From NCBI GenBank assembly GCA_025354065.1, contig JANXNM010000084.1, positions 1 to 11,736 on the forward strand: DNA of 11,736 nt. The letters run 5' to 3'. Below, piece by piece: positions 7,495 through 11,736 of the stretch (positions are counted from its first letter, which is position 1; every line of letters begins with the position of its first letter). A program made the position numbers and the translations under genes. The DNA is from Synechococcales cyanobacterium 340R_concoct_173_sub (GTDB lineage: Bacteria; Cyanobacteriota; Cyanobacteriia; Leptolyngbyales; Leptolyngbyaceae). The notes under the pieces were generated by a model, which was given only the letters and a program-made list of their open reading frames with translations, was not told the origin of the DNA and ran no database searches.

Positions 7495-8298
7495 CTACCC
7501 GGACACTTGTAATTGTTGAACTTGCTCTTGTGTGAGATCCGTAAGCTCGACAATATCGGCAATCGTAAACCCCTTTTTCAGCATTCTCAGTGCTATTTCA
7601 CCCTGACGTTCAATTTTCCCCGTCTCAATGCCCTGCTCAATGCCTTGCTCAATGCCTTGCTCAATGCCTTCATTAATGATCGCTTGGTATGTGATAGATT
7701 CTTGCATGATGTCTTGCCGAATGACTTGTGAAATCAGTTCCGGCTTTAATCTTAGCCCAGCGAGGATGTAGCTGGCAGCCATTGATTCGTGCTGTTGATC
7801 TTCATCAGAAAATGCGCTGATTTTTTGGACCGCAGTGCGCAAAGTTTTAATGGCGTTTCGGGTTTGACCCAAGACGGCAAAGGGCATAAGTCCAGGATAC
7901 CTAAGAAGTGTTTCAGCCGGAGTTTCCCATATACGGATGACGTTGAAATGGGCTGTCATTCCAGCAATTTCAAAGAAGTCTTGATAGACTTTTCTGGATT
8001 TGGTTTTGTGAAGGTAGATAACGACTTGGTAGATACGTTTGTGCGGGAATCGGCGGTAAATGCGGAGCCGATAGTCCGCAAGACGCATAGGGAGTGAGTC
8101 TTTATATCGAGTTTGGAACTCAATGTGAACGACTTCTTCACTGTTCTGGAGCAAAATAATGCTATCGGCGCGAATGAGTTCGTTCGATAGTTCGGTGGGG
8201 CTGAGTTGGCTGTAGTTGACTTTGCGACCGAGCACCCAACTGGCAAAATCAGAGGGAAATAATTCCGCAAGTCTGCGACAGGTATTATCAAAACTCAC
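7495..8298 (-). CDS. Rpn-family PD-(D/E)XK nuclease-like protein (recombination-promoting/putative transposase family)
   Basis: A 267-residue protein of a type abundant in cyanobacteria and annotated as Rpn-family nuclease or putative transposase, related to E. coli RpnA-E. The nuclease core shows Asp45 in RADSIILL, then VVHIEFQTRY with Glu60 and Gln62, a D-x14-E-x-Q arrangement fitting the PD-(D/E)XK fold. The core helix RLADYRLRIYRRF follows. Residues 211-225 form four near-identical GIEQ units, a common linker in this family. The C-terminal part (233-262) resembles a small helical module with GFTIADIVELTDL. The start is GTG at 8298: it is the first start after an in-frame stop, and GAGGA lies 9 nt upstream. 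The gene is the only one on its strand downstream of the cobalamin riboswitch. Confidence 0.85.
   Translation of the reverse strand: MSFDNTCRRLAELFPSDFASWVLGRKVNYSQLSPTELSNELIRADSIILLQNSEEVVHIEFQTRYKDSLPMRLADYRLRIYRRFPHKRIYQVVIYLHKTKSRKVYQDFFEIAGMTAHFNVIRIWETPAETLLRYPGLMPFAVLGQTRNAIKTLRTAVQKISAFSDEDQQHESMAASYILAGLRLKPELISQVIRQDIMQESITYQAIINEGIEQGIEQGIEQGIETGKIERQGEIALRMLKKGFTIADIVELTDLTQEQVQQLQVSG
7624..7671. repeat. 12-bp tandem repeat, four units, inside Rpn-like gene
   Basis: The unit CTCAATGCCTTG is repeated four times with single-base changes in the first (CCCTG end) and last (CCTTC end) copies. It is in frame and encodes the GIEQ repeats. Because the unit is a multiple of three, changes in copy number by slippage would alter linker length without breaking the frame. 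Confidence 0.9.
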
Positions 8299-8491
8299 TA
8301 CAGATTATCCTCACATGGTCACATGTCAAAATAGCAGACCTAATTCATCATTTTTTTGAATTTTCAATTGTTATGCGGTTTAGATAATTTATTGAGGATT
8401 ACTTGCCAATACGATCGGACGCTAACCCTTCAGGACTAGGCTAAGTATCGCAAAAACAGTACAGCTAACGATCGCTTCAATACCACATCAC
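8299..8491 (-). other. Non-coding leader between riboswitch aptamer and Rpn-like gene
   Basis: About 190 nt with no ORF longer than a few codons on the minus strand. It is AT-rich toward the gene and ends with a GAGGA ribosome binding site. A U5 run occurs (minus strand, near 8449-8453), but I cannot build a convincing stem before it, so no intrinsic terminator is called. A second copy of the P1 3' strand (CCGATCGT, minus strand, near 8411-8418) is present. The 7-bp direct repeat CATGTGA occurs just upstream of the ribosome binding site. Confidence 0.5.
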
Positions 8492-8617
8492 ACGATCGGC
8501 AGGCATTCTGACTTGTCAGGATTTATGCATTCTGATTTACAGTTGCGGGACAGCGGCAAACTTTCACTACTCTTTTCCTCTTTCGTCTAACAAATAATCT
8601 TTGTCAAAACCGATCGT
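8492..8617 (-). ncRNA. Cobalamin (B12) riboswitch aptamer
   Basis: Read on the minus strand, the conserved B12-box region is present: GCUGUCCCGCAACUGUAAAU (near 8533-8552), preceded by GAGGAAAAGAGUAGUGAAAG and followed by the 3' signature AGUCAGAAUGCCUGCC (near 8498-8513). The outer P1 helix is an exact 8-bp pairing of ACGAUCGG (8617-8610) with CCGAUCGU (8499-8492). The aptamer is short (126 nt), at the compact end of the class. It binds adenosyl- or methyl-cobalamin in known members and normally represses B12 synthesis, uptake or B12-independent isozyme genes. Here the next gene on the strand is the Rpn-like gene 193 nt away; no cobalamin gene is in the window. The expression platform was not identified. 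Confidence 0.9.
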
Positions 8618-8625
8618 ATTTCGGG

Positions 8626-8634
8626 ACTATAGCA
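8626..8634 (-). promoter_or_regulatory. Extended -10 promoter of riboswitch transcript
   Basis: TGCTATAGT on the minus strand fits an extended -10 (TGn plus TATAGT) ending about 9 nt before the 5' strand of P1. Transcription would therefore begin almost at the aptamer. No good -35 at 17 nt was seen. It lies downstream of the porin terminator, as needed for an independent transcript. Confidence 0.5.
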
Positions 8635-8712
8635 GAGTGGAGAATCACAACTTATTTACTGACTTAGCATCTCATTTACGATCGGAGATTGATTAGAATT
8701 AAAAATAATTTA

Positions 8713-8754
8713 AAACTAAAAAGCGCCCCAGTTATCCAGAACGCTTTTTAGTTT
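8713..8754 (-). terminator. Intrinsic terminator of the porin gene
   Basis: A perfect 13-bp stem is formed by AAACTAAAAAGCG and CGCTTTTTAGTTT (8713-8725 with 8742-8754) around a 16-nt loop. On the minus strand it is followed by TTAAATT and more T-rich sequence. It lies 29 nt beyond the porin stop, and its symmetry could make it act in both directions. Confidence 0.85.
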
Positions 8755-8783
8755 AATAGAACCTAACTCAACTCATCACAGTC

Positions 8784-10394
8784 TTAGAACTGGAAAGTTG
8801 TGCGGATAGTCCCAACATAGGACGTTGGGTTAGCATTATTGTTCTCAGGATTGAAGATGACCATCAAACCAGGAGTAATAGAAATCTTATCGGTCATCTG
8901 ATAGCGATACAGCCCTTCTACGAAGAAGTTGCTTCCTAATGTCTCAGCATTAGCACCACCCGTAATCCTCGGCTGCTGACCAACAATCAGGCCACCCAAG
9001 TTACCCTTTTTACCCAAGTCAGGCAATGCAAGAGTGACAGCCCAGTTCCAGATACTGGAATTTCCACCAAGAATAGTTTCACGATTTGCACTAGTGTAGC
9101 CAACCCAGCCACCCAAGTTGATTGCATTGCTTAACTTGAAGGATCCTTGAATACCAAAGTTATCAGAAGTCGTTGGAACACCACCGAACGGATTGTTTGA
9201 CAGTGCACTGCCTGTTCCGCCCGTCACTGCGACACCGCCAGTCCGATCGTAACCACGAACATAAGTCAAACCCAGGCCTAAGTTATTGGAAGCCTTGTAC
9301 TCAAGTTGAACAATGGCTGCATTACCACCGTTGAACAAACCATTTCCAGCAGTTGGATCGTTTGCATTCTTAGCAAGGAAACCAGCCGTCAAGCCAATCT
9401 GAGGGCTGAAGCTATAGTTTACGGTTGCACCAGAACCACCTTGAGCATAACGATAGATCGGGTTGAAACGACCAAAGCGAGAAATGCTTCCAGTTGAATC
9501 ACTAGCCAACTGACCGTTAAAGTTCTCCATGTTGTTGTAGAACTCACCACCTGTCGCATCAACAGTAACGCGGGCGTTACCCAATGGGAAACGGTAGTAG
9601 GCTTTGTCGATCGCAACAGCATTGTCATTAACACCCGAAATCGCAGGTCCGTCACCAAAACTCAAGCGGCCCATGTTGCTACCGATAGCATTCCCCATGT
9701 TTGGAACATTACGAGCTGCAATACGAGTAAGTAGCGTATCTTTTCCGGTAAAGCTAGTTGCGAGGGTGAGACGAACCCGATCGCTGAAGGTCGTGTTTTT
9801 GTCTACAGGCGGTTTAGTCAAGGCAGGCAAGACAGGATTACCACTTGCTGTGGCTTTTGTATCACCCAATGCACCTGCAAGTGCGAAAATTACTTCGCCA
9901 CGAAGCTTAGTAGTGGTGGAGAACTGTTGCTTCTCAAGGGTTGCAACTTTAGTTTCCAAACCATCAACCCGACCGCGAAGGGTAGCGAGTTCTGCGGCAA
10001 ACTGTTCTTGAAGCTTACGAAGGGTGGCGAGGTCTTCCTTTTTCACCATGTCAGCGGTGGAGGCTGCGATCAAATCATTGACGCGATCCATGCAGGAGTT
10101 CAAACCAGCCGCGAACTCATAACGAGTCAGCGCACGGTTACCGCGATAGGTCTTGTCGGGATAGCCCGCGATGCAACCGTAGCGCTCGACCAAGGACTGG
10201 AGAGCTTGAAATGCCCAGTCAGTGGGCTTAACGTCGGAAAGCTGAGAAACAGAAGTTACTGCGCCCATGTCGCTCGACTCTTGAGCCAACGATGAGACCG
10301 AAACGTCTGCTTTCGCTGGAGCCGCAGAAAGAATTACGGAAGCGCCGAGTAGAATTGGAGCAATCAAAATTGCCTTTAAAGATTGAATAGCCAT
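8784..10394 (-). CDS. SLH-domain outer-membrane porin (OprB / iron-uptake porin family)
   Basis: This 536-residue protein has the standard architecture of cyanobacterial major porins (SomA/SomB-like). A signal peptide ends at AAPAKA (cleavage near 29/30). One SLH domain spans about 48-107 (LSDVKPTDWAFQALQSL, then GYPDKTYRGNRALTRYEF), with a Cys pair in YGCIAGY and NSCMDR. A coiled coil at about 116-158 is followed by a beta-barrel rich in alternating hydrophobic residues and Gly/Asn loops that ends in Phe (TTFQF), as outer-membrane barrels do. The SLH part binds peptidoglycan-linked polymer and the barrel passes small solutes or ions. I start at the ATG at 10394, which has AGG 8 nt upstream, not at the GTG at 10400, which would sit almost on that site. 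A strong terminator follows the gene. Confidence 0.95.
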   Translation of the reverse strand: MAIQSLKAILIAPILLGASVILSAAPAKADVSVSSLAQESSDMGAVTSVSQLSDVKPTDWAFQALQSLVERYGCIAGYPDKTYRGNRALTRYEFAAGLNSCMDRVNDLIAASTADMVKKEDLATLRKLQEQFAAELATLRGRVDGLETKVATLEKQQFSTTTKLRGEVIFALAGALGDTKATASGNPVLPALTKPPVDKNTTFSDRVRLTLATSFTGKDTLLTRIAARNVPNMGNAIGSNMGRLSFGDGPAISGVNDNAVAIDKAYYRFPLGNARVTVDATGGEFYNNMENFNGQLASDSTGSISRFGRFNPIYRYAQGGSGATVNYSFSPQIGLTAGFLAKNANDPTAGNGLFNGGNAAIVQLEYKASNNLGLGLTYVRGYDRTGGVAVTGGTGSALSNNPFGGVPTTSDNFGIQGSFKLSNAINLGGWVGYTSANRETILGGNSSIWNWAVTLALPDLGKKGNLGGLIVGQQPRITGGANAETLGSNFFVEGLYRYQMTDKISITPGLMVIFNPENNNANPTSYVGTIRTTFQF

Positions 10395-10544
10395 GTTCAC
10401 TACCTAATTACACACCAAAAACATTTGTCGGATCTTATCCAAGCTGACAAACCATACCACACAAGATTAAACAACCTAGTGTTCGGATGGATACAGTCTG
10501 AATAATTTCTGACAAGCTCATAGTAAAGCGAAGATCCGAATACA

Positions 10545-11736
10545 TCAAGTCTTCCCGACTACAGAAAACCCATCGACGACTAGGGACGGGGTCCAGCAAG
10601 ATCCACTCCATTCCCCGTCATTTCCGAATCTAACGGCATCTTTTAAAGTGTGATAAACATTACCTGAAATCATGGTGTCCTTAATTCGCCCGACAATTTC
10701 GCCCTTGATAATCCGGTAGCCCAAATCCACATTGACTGACAAATCGCCTGAAATCCCAGGTCCGCTGCCCAAAATCTGATCCAAAATAATTCCGTCATCG
10801 ATCGATCTCACTAAATCCTCAAAACTCGCATCGCCGCCCGCCACAATAAAATTAAAGAGTCCCGGCATCGGATTACTACCTAAATTCCGAAAGCCGTTAC
10901 CTGTCGTGGGAGTTCCGAGTTCCCGTCCTGTCTTACGATCGAGAAAAAACTGCTTTAACCGCCCGCCTTCAATAAAATTCATCGCACAAGTTTCAATGCC
11001 CTCATCATCAAAGGGGCAACCATAGGGACCACTCTTCGGGTCTTGGCTGAGGTGAATATTCGAGGCCAGAACCGCTTCCCCGGCCCGATCGTTCCAAGGC
11101 GATGCACCTTCCAAGACCTGTTTTCCATTCAGCGCTGCTTGAAGAGTTCCCCAGAGTAAATCAGCCGCCTTGGCCGTGAGTAAAACAGGCAGTCGGCCAC
11201 TTGGGGCAGGACTATTACGCTGTGCCCAATCTAGACGTTGCAAAATTGGGGACACGATCGCAATAGGATCCAAAACCGAATCACGAGTCGCTTGTCCATC
11301 ATAAATCGTTAAAAAATCATCTCCTTTCACTAAAGAGGCTTCAAGATAGCCGCTGATCGTAGTGTCTTGATAGCTGTAATCAAGTCCGCGAGAATTAATA
11401 ATGCGGGTATTTTCGGTTTCACAGTCCCAGCCGCCACCACACACCACATCCGGGTACTTATCCCGCACAATATCGATCGCTTGATTTCCCCATTCAAGCA
11501 AGGTTTTAACTTCGACTTGATGGCCGTCATCAGGATAACTTTTCCGCGTTCCCGAGGTGAGTTCAGGATCTTCAGATTCATTGAGATCGCTTAAGGTAAT
11601 TGCCCGATCGACTAAGGCTTGAGCTTCGACTTCTCCGTAAGCGACAATTAATCCCGGACGACCATTCTTCCAAATTCGCAACGCCGTCCCATCTGCTTGA
11701 GTACTTTCGAGTTGTTTGAGGCGATTGGCTTCAAAG
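10545..11736 (-). CDS. TldD/PmbA family peptidase subunit, TldE/PmbA type, 5' end outside window
   Basis: The frame stays open to the window edge and encodes at least 396 residues; the true start is beyond it. The protein belongs to the TldD/TldE (PmbA) family, whose two subunits form a metallopeptidase that processes peptide precursors such as microcins and degrades unfolded peptides. Visible family features are GRPGLIVAYGEVE near the N-terminus, the PVLLTAKAADLLWGTL segment, GCPFDDEGIE, NLGSNPMPGLFNF, and the C-terminal barrel stretches SGDLSVNVDLGYRIIKGEI and GNVYHTLKDA. The TldD zinc motif HExxxH is absent from the visible part, which points to the non-catalytic TldE/PmbA-type partner. 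A tldD gene immediately upstream would be usual but lies outside the window. A TTG at 11681 is internal: family-like sequence continues beyond it (FEANRLKQLEST at the edge). Confidence 0.9.
   Translation of the reverse strand, partial: FEANRLKQLESTQADGTALRIWKNGRPGLIVAYGEVEAQALVDRAITLSDLNESEDPELTSGTRKSYPDDGHQVEVKTLLEWGNQAIDIVRDKYPDVVCGGGWDCETENTRIINSRGLDYSYQDTTISGYLEASLVKGDDFLTIYDGQATRDSVLDPIAIVSPILQRLDWAQRNSPAPSGRLPVLLTAKAADLLWGTLQAALNGKQVLEGASPWNDRAGEAVLASNIHLSQDPKSGPYGCPFDDEGIETCAMNFIEGGRLKQFFLDRKTGRELGTPTTGNGFRNLGSNPMPGLFNFIVAGGDASFEDLVRSIDDGIILDQILGSGPGISGDLSVNVDLGYRIIKGEIVGRIKDTMISGNVYHTLKDAVRFGNDGEWSGSCWTPSLVVDGFSVVGKT

Noticed and set aside
7624..7671. Tandem units as a possible CRISPR array
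   Set aside because: Units are 12 bp with no spacers and are in frame inside a coding gene.
8441..8470. Possible riboswitch terminator at the U5 run in the leader
   Set aside because: No stem of useful length could be paired immediately before the U run by inspection.
9604..10295. Plus-strand ORFs opposite the porin gene
   Set aside because: They are shadow frames of the SLH and coiled-coil coding region with no independent start signals.
10395..10400. GTG start two codons before the porin ATG
   Set aside because: The AGG ribosome binding site is correctly spaced for the ATG at 10394 and far too close for the GTG.
11679..11681. TTG as the start of the TldE/PmbA-type gene
   Set aside because: The frame continues to the window edge with family-like sequence, so this is an internal leucine codon and the gene is partial.

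Overview
The window reads as chromosomal DNA of a cyanobacterium. The CGATCG core is very frequent and perfect HIP1 octamers (GCGATCGC) occur, for example at 2148-2155, 3752-3759, 5589-5596, 6084-6091 and 7485-7492. It also encodes an SLH-domain outer-membrane porin of the cyanobacterial type and a transposase remnant of a kind I recall from cyanobacteria. All the large genes are on the minus strand; only a transposase remnant and one small membrane-protein ORF are on the plus strand.

Layout from left to right. The end of an IS5-type transposase pseudogene (2-166, +) runs in from outside the window. Next come a GT2 polyprenyl-phosphate glycosyltransferase (221-1183) and a class III omega-amino-acid aminotransferase (1205-2509), probably co-transcribed in the order aminotransferase then glycosyltransferase. 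A ~140-bp MITE-like element with 17-bp terminal inverted repeats (2548-2687) sits between the aminotransferase and a small HTH-like protein with a basic Ser/Lys-rich tail (2685-3227), and it supplies that gene's stop codon. A DUF554 membrane protein (3475-4218) and a membrane-anchored SGNH hydrolase (4249-5178) follow. A previously uncalled 57-residue single-TM ORF (5253-5426, +) ends 5 nt short of the stop of acetyl-CoA synthetase acs (5432-7393, -). An Rpn/PD-(D/E)XK nuclease-like gene with a 12-bp tandem repeat (7495-8298) is preceded by a complete-looking cobalamin riboswitch aptamer (8492-8617, -) with its own extended -10 promoter. Beyond the porin's intrinsic terminator are the SLH-OprB porin (8784-10394) and the 5'-truncated TldE/PmbA-type peptidase subunit gene (10545-11736).

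Most of the genes are housekeeping: acetate activation, envelope porin, lipid-linked sugar transfer and TldD/E maturation. There is no single pathway linking them. The mobile and accessory material (IS remnant, MITE, Rpn gene) is interspersed. The most unusual arrangement is the B12 riboswitch whose only downstream same-strand gene is an Rpn-family nuclease, not a cobalamin gene. It may be an orphaned leader or a new regulatory pairing. I see no CRISPR array, tRNA or rRNA.
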